Part shown: piece after piece, positions 33,212 to 42,781 of the stretch | How positions within the stretch are numbered: position 1 is the first letter of the stretch | Layout of the letters: every line of letters begins with the position of its first letter | Assembly: GCA_045863055.1 (NCBI GenBank) | Contig: BTUW01000006.1 | Location: forward strand, 62,001-126,000 | Length of the DNA: 64,000 nucleotides | Source: UTCHB3 sp008363265 | GTDB lineage: Bacteria; Bacteroidota; Ignavibacteria; Ignavibacteriales; Ignavibacteriaceae | Direction of reading: 5' to 3' | Made by a program: the position numbers and the translations under genes | Notes under the pieces: generated by a model | What the model was told of the DNA's origin: nothing | The model's input: only the letters and a program-made list of their open reading frames with translations | Database searches by the model: none

Positions 33212-33288
33212 GATCAGTGGTGAGTAGCGAGTAGTGAGTAGCGAGTAGCGAGTAGCGAGTCTCTACACTCCATACTCTACACTCTACA
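33212..33288. repeat. Heptad tandem repeat element (G[T/C]GAGTA)n followed by CTCTACA heptads
   Basis: GATC at 33212-33215 is followed by heptads AGTGGTG, AGTAGCG, AGTAGTG and three AGTAGCG (33216-33257), then AGTCTC. A second series of four CTCTACA-like heptads runs 33261-33288. The GAGT and ACTC cores of the two halves can pair, giving an imperfect hairpin. The first half matches a second copy on the other strand at 52061-52092 (GATC plus AGTGGTG heptads plus AGACTC). It lies between a terminator and the 3' end of the large surface-protein gene. Confidence 0.85.
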
Positions 33289-36200
33289 CTACTTCATGAG
33301 AATCATCTTCCTGATGGCGACATTGCTGCCGGCTTCAATTCTGTAGAAGTAGATTCCCGAAGGAAGGCTTGATGCATTGAACGGAACATCATATGTACCG
33401 GCTGTCATCGGTCCATTGATAAGTTCAGCAACTTTCTCGCCAAGTGTGTTGTAAACATCAAGTTTCACATTAACATCTGCCGGAACCGCGAACCTGATCA
33501 TTGTGGTCGGGTTGAATGGATTCGGCCAGTTCTGTGAGAGCGTGAACTCTTTCGGAAGTTCAACAACTTCTTTGATGTCTGTTGCACCATCAGCAGTGCG
33601 GAAGCGACCCATCGTTGAGTAGAATGAGTAATTACCGTCTGATGTTTTGGTTCTGACTCTCCAGAAGTAGCTCTTGTTTGCAGCAAGTCCCTGAAGTGAC
33701 TGTCTTGCCATGGTCAGGTTCTCGAAGAGCATTGCTCCTGTGAAATCCTGATTGTCAGCAACTTCCAGTTCGTAAGTGATGCCTGCAGGGGGAGCTGCCG
33801 GGAGTGCCCATGAAACGACCGGTGATGTAGTCATGATCATCACGTTGTGAGGACCACCGACGATCGGGGTAACAGGGTTGAATGAACCGGGGTTAACTGT
33901 GAATGTATCAACCGCTGAGAAAGCTCCGTAGCTTCCACCACCGAAGTGAGCTCTTACCTTCCAGAAGTAGGTTGCACCCTGAACGAGGTTCGAGGCATTA
34001 ACCCAGGTATCTGTTGTATAAAGGGTTGTTGTTGCTGCGGGGAAGAAAACATCCGAGTAGCTGTAAACAACCTGATATCCAACAATACCGCTGGTCGAAC
34101 CGTTCACCCACCAGCTTAGCTGTGGATCAACAGAATAAACCACAGTGTTGCCTGAAGGCCAAGAGATGACCGGCGCACCCGGTGTGGTACCCGAGTAAAT
34201 GGTAAAGGTATCAGCCGCCCATGGAGAGAGGGTTGAACCATCAGATGCAGCAACTGCCCAGTAAACTATTTCTCCTTCATCGAATGGTGAAGTGAAAGTG
34301 TAGAATGTATTATATACATCTGTCACTGTTCTCGAGCTGTCGTAATCTGTATTCCAGTTGGTTGAGTTTGAACCGACTTTCCATCTAACAACATAGCCTG
34401 TGATACCCATCGGTGAACCTTCGAGGTACCATGAGAGAGTAGGCATGGTTGAGTAGACAGTGGGATTGCCGGTTGGCCAGTTAAGTACGGTGTAACCGTT
34501 TGAAACACCGCCGGCTACAGAGAAAGAGACAGTGTCTGACCAACCTGAATAAGCTGAACCATTGTATGATCTGACCCTCCAGAAGTAGGTCTGGCCAGGG
34601 ACAAGACCTGATATCTGTGTATAGAGATCAGGGATATTTGAGATGGTGGTAGAACTGGAGAATCCACTGTTGGTTGCATATTCAAACTGGTAGGTAAGTC
34701 CTGTTCCATCTTGACCGAGCCACCAATAGAAGTAAGGGGCAGTGGTGTAAACCAACAGGTTATCTGTCGGGTAGGATGGGTTGGGTACAACAAGGGTTCC
34801 GGCACCGTTAGTACGGAACGACTGCCAGAATGAGAAGTTTGAAATAACCTCATCAGGTGTACCGCGCTTGTAAACGCTTCTTACCGCCCAGAAATATCTC
34901 GTACCGGGATTCTGATTTATCGATATCTGGTGGTAAATGTCCGTGATGTGTGTCGCAACGTACGCATAACCTACAGCAGTTGTATCGCCTGAAAGGACGA
35001 CGTCAAATGTAACATCAGGGCTGTAGCCTGCTGTGTACCAGTGAAGCATCGGCGCGTTTGTGTAAACAAGCGGATCACCAACCGGCCAGCTCGGATATGG
35101 AACAGTTGCTCCACCACTTGTGGTGAACGACTGTGTAGCCGAGTAAGCCATCACTTCGTTTGCATCATTAAGCAATACTATCCTCCACCAGTACTTTGTA
35201 CCTCCAAGAAGGTTAACGGTCTGGAAGAGGTCAGGTGAAACACCGGTAAAGTTCGATGTTAACCAGTCTGTTTTAACAGGGGCAACACTTCCCGCCTTAA
35301 CCTGAAGTTTGAATTTCAAACCCGCTGTAGCCTGGTTGATACCATAAGTGAACATAAGGCTGTTCAGATATACTGTATCACCATCACCCGGGTTGTACTG
35401 GCTTACAGTCACTGCAGGGTAGGTTGTGAAATGCCAGATCGGCGATTTGATCGCAACACTTCCATCTTTCGCGACGAGCTGCCAGTAATATCTGGTGTTC
35501 GGATCGAGAGGGAAGGGATATTGAGGACCCAACAGACCTTCATTGAGAGTGTTCTCATTGTAAGCAAGTGAATCGGTATTCGCGGGGATGTTCAGATCTG
35601 TGAAGATCACTGCGCCATCAAAAGCAGCCTGTGAACCACCTGCGGTTGATATCCTGAGCTCATATCCGGTTTCAAAGAGGACATCGTCCCACGTGAAGTG
35701 AGGCTCAAGGCTCAGGCCGGTTACACCGTTGTAAGGTTTGTTGAGAACATCGAGCGGAGTATAGAAAGTGCGCTCGGGAGCGGCAACTTTGAACTCACCA
35801 TTGTTGTCTGCAGTACCGTCATTTACTTCTGCCTGAACGGTCCACCAATACTTGGTTGCAACTGCCAGACCTGTCGGGTTAAGAGTAAGTGTACCGGGAT
35901 TGATTCCTGAGGTTGCATTGGTATGTGCTCCGGCATTAAGCCCGGGCGCGGTATTGACAAGGAGTTTGTAGAAAACATTCGATTTTCTGTTGTCCATTGT
36001 CCATGAAAGGTCAGGTGACATAACCGGTGACTCATACTCGGTTGCCGGCGATGCAAGTGCAGGAGTGGCAAGTATGGTGGTGAATGTTCTCGATGAAGAG
36101 GTGGTTACACCAGCGACGCCATCTGTAGCGACAATTCTCCACCAGTATCTTGTATTATTAACAAGGTTGCCGGCAGGTACGTTGTAGGTTACGTTTGTAC

Positions 36201-38484
36201 CGGCAGAGGCTGAGTGGACAATATTTGTAAATCCCGCGTCAGTTGCGATTTCCACGGTACTGGTGAAAGGCGATACCCCGCCAGTAAACGACCAGGTCAG
36301 TGTTGGAGTGAGCGACTGCGTAATGGCGGCATTGGCCGGTGCAGTCAGATTGATCGTTGGTGTGCTGTAAGCGAAAGCGGTATAAAGCCCTAACGAATTC
36401 TGCCCCGTTACACTGAAAGTGTTTGCCACCGCGTTATGAGTCGCTGTTACCAGTGCCCAACTCGTGCCATTGTTGGTCGATTTTATTAGTCTTAAAGCAC
36501 CTTCACTGTTTCCGTTAAGCTCTGAATCATCATAGCTGAAAACGAGGGAGGCATTAAGTCCGGTATTTGTATTCGGTGCAAAGTCATAACTGCGTTTAAT
36601 TCCGGTGAACGCACCGATGGTTCTTGCAGTGTGAGATCTTGTCACCAGGGTAGTTCCGAGGTTCACGGCACTTGTAAGTGTCGCTCCGAAACCGGCAATA
36701 TTGTCGTTATTAGGAGCATTGATCACCCTGCTTGAAAGGAAGTCACCGTTGGATGCGAGATTCGATCCTGTCTCGGTAAGTCTTCCCGCAAGGCTGACAG
36801 AGACCATGTTACCGCCAAAATCGAGAGGAGTTGCGAGTCCAAGGTTACCAAGAACACCAAGACTTCCGCCGAATGTAGTGCCGGAAGAGGTGAAAGTGGC
36901 ATTTCTAAATACTGAAGTTGACATTACATTCGCAGGAGTTGCCAGTGAAGTAAGCAAACCAAACTCAACATTATCGTTATTGGATGGTGTAAGGCCGGTA
37001 CTCCAGTTTGAAGGGTTTATCGACTGGTTATCCGCGCCGCCGATCCATGTGTGGAAGGCATTTGAGGTAACAAAGTCGCTGGCACCTTCAACATTGGCAA
37101 GCGCAATGTGGAAAGTATTTGAAGAGAGGTTGGAAACCTGTGTCTGACTTGCGTCAGGTGCGTTGTCGAATCTGTAGTATGCATAAAGCCCTGATTCGTT
37201 GGCTTCCATCGACTTGTTCATATTGGCAACGATCTCCTCCTGGGTCCTGACGGAAAGCCAGATCCTCAGTTCATCGAGATCACCGGGGAAAAATTCGGTA
37301 TTCACAATAGAAGAGCCGATATGAAGTGTTCCACTTGATCCAAGAGCTCCTGTTGCAGTATTTTGGGCTACTAAAACGCCGTTTCTGTAGAGTTTCCTCT
37401 CACCCGTGGTTCTGTTGTAAGTAGCTGCATAGTGATGCCATTCTGTATCAGTTGCACCAACCGGGGCTGAAATATCGTTGTTGAAGAATCCCATGAAGAA
37501 ACCGTTCGGATTGTTCGGCGCAGTAGGGGATCTGAATCCAACTTGCAGATAGTTGTTGGTCGAGAGTGAACCCTGTCCCAAAACCAGTCTCTGTGTCGAG
37601 CCTCCGTTAACTTTGGCCCAAAACTCCACGGTCAGATCTGTAGTGTTGAGATTAAGGCCGGAAGCGGTGCCTTTTTCATCAATGCCATCAAGTCTGAGTG
37701 CTTTTCCGGGACCGGCCATTGAACCTGACACAACCCATGACGGGTCGGAAGCTTCAGCTGTGTTAAGGTCACCGAGTGTGGTTGTATTCGCAGGGGCGAA
37801 ACCACCGTCAGCCGGTGACTGACCTGTACCTTCGTTCAGTGAGAGGTAATAGATGAGTCCGGGAGTGGAATTGTTGCCTTGGAGATGCATGTCACGGCGG
37901 ATATCGGTTTCCGATCTTCCGGCATTCCATATCTTAATCTCATCCATCTTGCCGTCGAAATTTTCTCCGCCATCACCATGTCTACCGAAATAGATGTCTC
38001 TGGTGGAAGCAATCGCGCCGAGTTGCTGTGCGGGGATTGTTCCCGACACATAAGCAACACCATCGACGTAGATGATGAAGTCAGAGCCCGATTTTACAAG
38101 AGAGATGTAATACCATCTTGTCTGTGTAATAACCGGATCAACACCCATGATGAAGTAGTTACCTCCATCGTTGAATCTGTCGATCCTGGCGTTGAGCTTG
38201 CCATCAACCAGCCAAAGGGCGTAATGGGCCGTGCTGAAGAAATTGTGTTGTTTATGAAACAAATGCTGAGTAGTGGCGGAAACTGGATTGTCCGGGTAGA
38301 GCCAGAACGAAACAGTGAAATCACTCGCCCCTGAAAAATCAAGGGTCGAGCCTGCACCGGCTGTGGTTCTGATGAAGTCATCCACCCCGTCAAAATTGAG
38401 GCCATTGCCCCCATTTTGAGCGAACAACCCAATTGTCGCTAGCAGAAATATCTGCAGTGACCTTTTGAGTCGGGAGTATATCAT
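33289..38484 (-). CDS. Giant LamG/fibronectin-III repeat T9SS surface protein
   Basis: 1731 residues. A signal peptide spans about 1-23 (IGLFAQNGG). Two LamG/concanavalin-like domains follow (about 25-230 and 255-450; 'EIKIWNAGRSETDIRRDM', 'ELRIWLSVRTQEEIVANM'). A linker region leads to about nine Fn3-like repeats (about 730-1630), each carrying a strand motif such as 'TRYWWRIV', 'TYFWRVRS' or 'TYFWKVRA'. The C-terminal 80 residues are a T9SS type A sorting domain (NWPNPFNPTT ... GIYFYRIEAG). It is probably exported through T9SS and held at the surface, binding glycans or other cells. No catalytic domain is recognised. The start ATG 38484 has AAAGGAAC about seven bases upstream. Confidence 0.88.
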   Translation of the reverse strand: MIYSRLKRSLQIFLLATIGLFAQNGGNGLNFDGVDDFIRTTAGAGSTLDFSGASDFTVSFWLYPDNPVSATTQHLFHKQHNFFSTAHYALWLVDGKLNARIDRFNDGGNYFIMGVDPVITQTRWYYISLVKSGSDFIIYVDGVAYVSGTIPAQQLGAIASTRDIYFGRHGDGGENFDGKMDEIKIWNAGRSETDIRRDMHLQGNNSTPGLIYYLSLNEGTGQSPADGGFAPANTTTLGDLNTAEASDPSWVVSGSMAGPGKALRLDGIDEKGTASGLNLNTTDLTVEFWAKVNGGSTQRLVLGQGSLSTNNYLQVGFRSPTAPNNPNGFFMGFFNNDISAPVGATDTEWHHYAATYNRTTGERKLYRNGVLVAQNTATGALGSSGTLHIGSSIVNTEFFPGDLDELRIWLSVRTQEEIVANMNKSMEANESGLYAYYRFDNAPDASQTQVSNLSSNTFHIALANVEGASDFVTSNAFHTWIGGADNQSINPSNWSTGLTPSNNDNVEFGLLTSLATPANVMSTSVFRNATFTSSGTTFGGSLGVLGNLGLATPLDFGGNMVSVSLAGRLTETGSNLASNGDFLSSRVINAPNNDNIAGFGATLTSAVNLGTTLVTRSHTARTIGAFTGIKRSYDFAPNTNTGLNASLVFSYDDSELNGNSEGALRLIKSTNNGTSWALVTATHNAVANTFSVTGQNSLGLYTAFAYSTPTINLTAPANAAITQSLTPTLTWSFTGGVSPFTSTVEIATDAGFTNIVHSASAGTNVTYNVPAGNLVNNTRYWWRIVATDGVAGVTTSSSRTFTTILATPALASPATEYESPVMSPDLSWTMDNRKSNVFYKLLVNTAPGLNAGAHTNATSGINPGTLTLNPTGLAVATKYWWTVQAEVNDGTADNNGEFKVAAPERTFYTPLDVLNKPYNGVTGLSLEPHFTWDDVLFETGYELRISTAGGSQAAFDGAVIFTDLNIPANTDSLAYNENTLNEGLLGPQYPFPLDPNTRYYWQLVAKDGSVAIKSPIWHFTTYPAVTVSQYNPGDGDTVYLNSLMFTYGINQATAGLKFKLQVKAGSVAPVKTDWLTSNFTGVSPDLFQTVNLLGGTKYWWRIVLLNDANEVMAYSATQSFTTSGGATVPYPSWPVGDPLVYTNAPMLHWYTAGYSPDVTFDVVLSGDTTAVGYAYVATHITDIYHQISINQNPGTRYFWAVRSVYKRGTPDEVISNFSFWQSFRTNGAGTLVVPNPSYPTDNLLVYTTAPYFYWWLGQDGTGLTYQFEYATNSGFSSSTTISNIPDLYTQISGLVPGQTYFWRVRSYNGSAYSGWSDTVSFSVAGGVSNGYTVLNWPTGNPTVYSTMPTLSWYLEGSPMGITGYVVRWKVGSNSTNWNTDYDSSRTVTDVYNTFYTFTSPFDEGEIVYWAVAASDGSTLSPWAADTFTIYSGTTPGAPVISWPSGNTVVYSVDPQLSWWVNGSTSGIVGYQVVYSYSDVFFPAATTTLYTTDTWVNASNLVQGATYFWKVRAHFGGGSYGAFSAVDTFTVNPGSFNPVTPIVGGPHNVMIMTTSPVVSWALPAAPPAGITYELEVADNQDFTGAMLFENLTMARQSLQGLAANKSYFWRVRTKTSDGNYSFYSTMGRFRTADGATDIKEVVELPKEFTLSQNWPNPFNPTTMIRFAVPADVNVKLDVYNTLGEKVAELINGPMTAGTYDVPFNASSLPSGIYFYRIEAGSNVAIRKMILMK

Positions 38485-38757
38485 TTGTTTGTTCCTTTTA
38501 TTGAGGTGATTAAAAATTCGATGAATGATGTGGTCAACTCGATCAATGACCTGTATTCCACGACTAAATGGAAAATATATACTTTAACGTAATAATCTAC
38601 TAAAAGTATAATTAACAGGCAAGAAAAAAGTGAATAAAAAAGCGATTATCTTCATTAACCTGCGGTTCACGCTGATATGTCACAATAAAAAGAATGTGCT
38701 TGCTTTTTTAGTTGGAAAATACTTATCTTAAAAATTGCCATCTTTAAAAATAAAGCC
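38485..38757. other. 273-base A/T-rich divergent intergenic region
   Basis: It separates the divergent surface-protein and M28 peptidase genes and must hold both promoters. On the minus strand TATATTTT (38579-38572) resembles a -7 element, with a TTTAG-like -33 about 20 bases upstream. No clear plus-strand consensus promoter, hairpin or small gene was found. Confidence 0.4.
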
Positions 38758-40122
38758 GTGAAAAAAACACTCACTTTTCTACTTTTCTCACTTCTAATTG
38801 CCATGCCGGAGGTAAATGCCCAGCCGGATTCGGCTTTGATCAAAAAATTTGCCCATATTACAAACTTTGCCCTTCAGGACACTTTCGGGTACAATCTTCT
38901 TAGGGAATTCTGCAGGCTGGGACCGAGACTCTCAGGGAGCGAGAACCTGATCAACGCCGAGAATTTCATTCTCAAAAGACTTGAGGGGATGGGGCTCGAC
39001 ACTATTTACACGCAAACTTTCACAACGAATAACTGGAAGCGTGGTAACAAAGCGGTGTTGAGATCGATAAATGGTGATAAGTTTACGATCTCTGCTCTCG
39101 GCGGCTCGATGGGGACAAATGGACCTCTAAAGGCCGGAATAATCGAAATGTCTGACTTTGATGAGCTTGAGAAGAGAAGGGACGAGGTTAAGGGGAAGAT
39201 CGTCTTTTTCAATTTCCCGTTTCCGCAAAATGTTTACGAATCATTTGAATCATATGGTCCCGCTGTGAACTACCGTGTTAACGGGGCGCACAGGGCAGCG
39301 AAGTATGGGGCTGTCGGGGTTTTGATCCGGTCGGTCGCTTCAAACTTTGATGATGTTCCGCACACAGGAACACTTCGGTATATCGATACCATCCCAAAAA
39401 TTCCGGGTGCCGCTCTGGGTGTGGAAAGTGCTGTACGGCTCAATGAACTATTATCCAAAAACGCCGGAAGACAGCTACAATTCGAGTTTGAAATGGATTG
39501 CCGCACCGAAGCACCCGCCCCGGTAAGAAATATTATCGCCGAGATAAAAGGGAGTGAGTTCCCTGACGACATTATAGTTGTGGGCGCGCATATCGATTCC
39601 TGGGACGCGGGAGAAGGGGCTCATGACGACGGCGCGGGGGTGGTACAATCCGTTGAAGTTCTGCAACTTGTCAAAAAAACAGGCTTCAAACCGAAGAGAA
39701 CCATAAGGCTAGTCCTTTTCGCTAACGAAGAGAACGGCCTCGTTGGTGCCCGCGGATACGGAAAATTTGCCGCGGAAGAAACTGCCAACGATCTTGCGGC
39801 GATAGAATCGGACCGGGGTGGGTTCACTCCGAGAGGCTTCAGCGTGGATGCCGCGCCTGAAGTGATCACGAAAATGGAAACATGGCTTCCTTACCTCAGC
39901 AGGACGGGAATAGAATGGTTCAGGAAAGGGGGAAGTGGTGCCGATATTTCACAGATCAATAATTCAAAAGCGTTGATCGGATATGTTCCGGATAGCCAAA
40001 GGTATTTCACTTATCATCACTCGGCCAATGATGTATTCACCGAAGTTGACCACAGGGAACTCGAACTCGGTTCGGCTGCAATGACGATATTAACTTTATT
40101 GATCTCGGAATTTGGTCTCTAA
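38758..40122 (+). CDS. Exported M28-family metallopeptidase (aminopeptidase-like)
   Basis: 454 residues. A signal peptide spans 1-21 (MPEVNAQ). A PA-domain-like insert lies near 130-240 (KIVFFNFPFP, GAVGVLIRS), then the di-zinc peptidase core: His and Asp in 'VGAHIDSWDAGEGAHDDGAG', Glu-Glu in 'FANEENGLVGARGY', Asp in 'IESDRGG' and His in 'YHHSANDVF'. All five expected zinc ligands are present. It probably trims peptides in the periplasm or outside the cell. The start is GTG 38758; no ATG sits before the signal peptide. The gene overlaps the downstream MFS gene by 11 bases. Confidence 0.9.
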   Translation: MKKTLTFLLFSLLIAMPEVNAQPDSALIKKFAHITNFALQDTFGYNLLREFCRLGPRLSGSENLINAENFILKRLEGMGLDTIYTQTFTTNNWKRGNKAVLRSINGDKFTISALGGSMGTNGPLKAGIIEMSDFDELEKRRDEVKGKIVFFNFPFPQNVYESFESYGPAVNYRVNGAHRAAKYGAVGVLIRSVASNFDDVPHTGTLRYIDTIPKIPGAALGVESAVRLNELLSKNAGRQLQFEFEMDCRTEAPAPVRNIIAEIKGSEFPDDIIVVGAHIDSWDAGEGAHDDGAGVVQSVEVLQLVKKTGFKPKRTIRLVLFANEENGLVGARGYGKFAAEETANDLAAIESDRGGFTPRGFSVDAAPEVITKMETWLPYLSRTGIEWFRKGGSGADISQINNSKALIGYVPDSQRYFTYHHSANDVFTEVDHRELELGSAAMTILTLLISEFGL

Positions 40123-41359
40123 GAAAATCAAACCGGTTCTCAGGAAGATCAATCCTTGGAGTTCGCTCGCGCGCATGCCCCGGAGCATGTGGGCGGTTTC
40201 ATTCGCGACATTTATCAATCGTGCCGGCTCGATGTTCCTGACTTTTTTAGCGATCTACCTGACAAAATATCAGGGTTACAGTATCGACTATGCCGGTTAT
40301 GTGCTCTCCGCATATGGTATCGGATCACTTGCGGCGGGACCTGTGGTGGGAAAGCTTGCCGACAGGTTCGGTAACCTCCCGATCATGAAGCTGTCCCTGT
40401 TGCTGAGTGCGTTTGTTTTGTTCCTTTTCCCTTTCTTCCACGAATTCTGGATGATAATTGTCCTCACACTCGTGCTCTCATGGGTAAGTGAGGCATTCCG
40501 GCCCGCAAACCTGGCACTGATATCTGACATTGTGAAGCCGGAAGACAGAAAAATAGCATTTGCACTGAACAGATTGGCTATTAACCTGGGATTCAGTATC
40601 GGGCCGCTCCTCGGCGGGTTCCTGATCATGTTCGACTACCACTGGATGTTCATCTTCGATGGTTTGACCTCGCTAAGCGCGCTTGGTTTCCTTATGATCA
40701 CCACGCTTTCTAAAGAAGAGAAAGAACGGAGAGCTGAGAGGGAGCTCAATAAAGAGGTGGAGTCGTCAGAGAAGGTCAACCCCTTCAGGGATCCGCGACT
40801 TATATATTATGTTATAGCCCTCTCTCCTGTCTATATCGTTTTCTTTTCCCAGATAAGCACTATCTCGCTTTATGTGGTTAATGAACTTAAGTTCCCGGAG
40901 CCGGTTATAGGCGCTCTGTTTCTGGTGAATACCGCCATGATCATCTTTCTTGAAGTGCCGCTGAACAATGCCATGGTCGATTGGGAGGACAGGAAACTGC
41001 TCAGTCTCGGTGGGGTTCTTACTGGAATAGGATTCGGTCTGTTCGCGTTCTCACACAATATTCCGATGCTTGTGATCTGTATTGTGATACTAACATTCGG
41101 TGAGATGATCTTCTCGCCGGCATCAGCAAACTACCTTGCTGAGATCGCTCCTGTGCACTCGAAGGGGATGTACATGGGGTTTCTGCAGATCGTATTTAAC
41201 ATCTCACTTTTCATTGGGCCTGCAGCAGGGGCATTCATGATGGAGGGTCTGGGATCGAAGTGGATGTGGATATCATGCTTTTTCCTCTCCATTATAGGTG
41301 TTTTGCTGATGTGGAGAATGAGAACAGGTCACGAAAAATTGGCAACAGCCAACGAATAA
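40112..41359 (+). CDS. MFS transporter
   Basis: 415 residues with 12 predicted membrane helices. The motif-A-like loop 'GKLADRFGNLPIMKLSL' lies between helices 2 and 3, and 'RPANLALISDIVKPEDRKIAFALNRLAINLGFSIGPLLGG' is typical of drug/peptide-type MFS efflux proteins (MdtH/YajR-like). The central loop is charged (EEKERRAERELNKEVE). The start is TTG 40112, inside the end of the M28 gene; ATG 40175, just before the first helix, is an alternative. Substrate unknown. Co-transcription with the peptidase raises, without proving, handling of its peptide products. Confidence 0.85.
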   Translation: MVSKKIKPVLRKINPWSSLARMPRSMWAVSFATFINRAGSMFLTFLAIYLTKYQGYSIDYAGYVLSAYGIGSLAAGPVVGKLADRFGNLPIMKLSLLLSAFVLFLFPFFHEFWMIIVLTLVLSWVSEAFRPANLALISDIVKPEDRKIAFALNRLAINLGFSIGPLLGGFLIMFDYHWMFIFDGLTSLSALGFLMITTLSKEEKERRAERELNKEVESSEKVNPFRDPRLIYYVIALSPVYIVFFSQISTISLYVVNELKFPEPVIGALFLVNTAMIIFLEVPLNNAMVDWEDRKLLSLGGVLTGIGFGLFAFSHNIPMLVICIVILTFGEMIFSPASANYLAEIAPVHSKGMYMGFLQIVFNISLFIGPAAGAFMMEGLGSKWMWISCFFLSIIGVLLMWRMRTGHEKLATANE

Positions 41360-41360
41360 T

Positions 41361-41391
41361 TTTGCAGTTTTTGAAAATATAGTTATATTTG
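41361..41391 (+). promoter_or_regulatory. Consensus Bacteroidota promoter of tRNA-Ala
   Basis: TTTG (41361-41364), exactly 19 bases, then TATATTTG (41384-41391). It fits TTTG-N19-TAnnTTTG perfectly and places the transcription start about seven bases on, just before the tRNA at 41406. Confidence 0.85.
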
Positions 41392-41405
41392 CAGTCTAAA
41401 ATCCC

Positions 41406-41480
<75 letters not shown>

Positions 41481-41487
41481 CAGGTTA

Positions 41488-41525
41488 AACCTCTCTGGTC
41501 AGTTTTGATCAGAGAGGTTTTTTTT
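41488..41525 (+). terminator. Rho-independent terminator of tRNA-Ala
   Basis: A 14-bp stem, AACCTCTCTGGTCA (41488-41501) with TGATCAGAGAGGTT (41506-41519), has one G-T pair and a GTTT loop, and is followed by an eight-T run (41518-41525). Confidence 0.93.
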
Positions 41526-41579
41526 GTTTACGGAATTCGGGTAATTTGCCTCTTTTTCCAACAGATTTCCAAGATGATG

Positions 41580-41609
41580 TTTGAATTTAATTTAAATTGT
41601 TTAACTTTA
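41580..41609 (+). promoter_or_regulatory. Possible promoter of the histidine kinase gene at 41654
   Basis: TTTG (41580-41583), 18 bases, then TAACTTTA (41602-41609), one mismatch from TAnnTTTG. A small hairpin, CGGTA-TTTT-ACCG, with a T run lies just after it (41613-41633), within the leader. Confidence 0.4.
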
Positions 41610-41653
41610 TGGACGGTATTTTACCGATTTTTTCCGGATTAAACTTTTAATTG

Positions 41654-42781
41654 ATGGACAATATCTCAAAGATCCCGGTTGCACTGATCGGGGAGGATAA
41701 TCTCGATATGGGTCTCTTCAGCAGAACGCTTTCTGCACGGGGATTCGACCCACGGATTTGCAGCTTCGCTGATCTTGAGGCTGTCGACCTTTCTGCGCTG
41801 AGACTGTTCTTTTTGTTCCCTCCCGGTGATCATCAGGTGCTGTCAGGTGCCATATTAAGTTTGTCTGCGATAAAAGATAACGCCCTCATTGTTGTTTCCA
41901 CTCTTCAGGTTTTCAAAGAGATCGACCCTTCCGTTAAAGATATGATCTGCGATCATCTTCTGTATCCTTCGGAGAATGCAGCGATCGAGAGGAAACTAAA
42001 ACTCTACCGCAATCTTTTCATCGCGGGTGGAAAGACCGATCCCGGTGCCTTCGTTAATGATCTGCAGAACAGAATACTTGACCTCGAGGAACAAAACGTT
42101 GCCAAAGACAAGTTCTTCGCGATCATTGCCCATGACCTGAAAAACCCGTTCACCGGATTCCTCGGTTTCTCCGAATATATAGCAAAATATTACGATGAGA
42201 TATCGAAAGAGGACCTCGGTGATTTTTCGGTACGCATGTATGAATCGGCTCAACTGGTTTACAATCTGATCGAAAATCTTCTGGCTTGGAGCAGGCTGCG
42301 TACGGGGAACATCGACTTTGATCCGATGCCTTTCGATCTGGGTGAAATCGTGGAGAGGGTTGTGAAGTTATGCGAAACAACGATCACGAAGAAAGGGATC
42401 AATCTGGTGAATTCGACCCCCCGGAAAGTGACGGCCTTCGCTGATGCCAATATGGTTGATACAGCGGTTCGCAATGTTGTTACCAATGCCCTGAAGTTTA
42501 CACCCAAAGGCGGGGTGGTCCACATCGGTGTCACGGCCGCGGATGGTTTTGCCACCCTGTTTGTTGCCGACAGCGGTATGGGAATATCTGAAGACCGTCA
42601 GAAAAAAATGTTCCGGCTCGGATACAGGGTTTCCAGAGAGGGAACCGATGGCGAATCAGGTACAGGTCTCGGACTTATTCTCTCAAGAGAGTTCATGCTG
42701 AAGAACGGCGGTGACCTTTACTTTGAGAGTAAAGAGGGCAACGGCTCAAAATTCTTCATAAAAGTTCCGACAGGCGAGTAA
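41654..42781 (+). CDS. Histidine kinase with degenerate N-terminal receiver-like domain
   Basis: 375 residues, soluble. Residues 5-120 look like a receiver fold (LIGEDNLDMGLF at the start), but the strand that should carry the phospho-acceptor reads LRLFFLFPPG with no Asp, so it is a pseudo-receiver. HisKA follows with His160 (FAIIAHDLKNPFTGFLGFSE), then a HATPase domain (NVVTNALKFTPKGG, DSGMGI, GTGLGL). The start is taken as ATG 41654; the preceding TTG is less likely. It ends one base before the end of the convergent gene at 42782. No partner regulator is adjacent. It is similar in kinase core to the PAS kinase at 44098. Confidence 0.88.
   Translation: MDNISKIPVALIGEDNLDMGLFSRTLSARGFDPRICSFADLEAVDLSALRLFFLFPPGDHQVLSGAILSLSAIKDNALIVVSTLQVFKEIDPSVKDMICDHLLYPSENAAIERKLKLYRNLFIAGGKTDPGAFVNDLQNRILDLEEQNVAKDKFFAIIAHDLKNPFTGFLGFSEYIAKYYDEISKEDLGDFSVRMYESAQLVYNLIENLLAWSRLRTGNIDFDPMPFDLGEIVERVVKLCETTITKKGINLVNSTPRKVTAFADANMVDTAVRNVVTNALKFTPKGGVVHIGVTAADGFATLFVADSGMGISEDRQKKMFRLGYRVSREGTDGESGTGLGLILSREFMLKNGGDLYFESKEGNGSKFFIKVPTGE

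Noticed and set aside
33220..33261. CRISPR-like array
   Set aside because: Units are only seven bases, contiguous, with no spacers and no cas genes.
36701..37147. Long plus-strand open frame inside the LamG/Fn3 gene
   Set aside because: Antisense shadow of a clear 1731-residue protein; no ribosome site and no family-like sequence.
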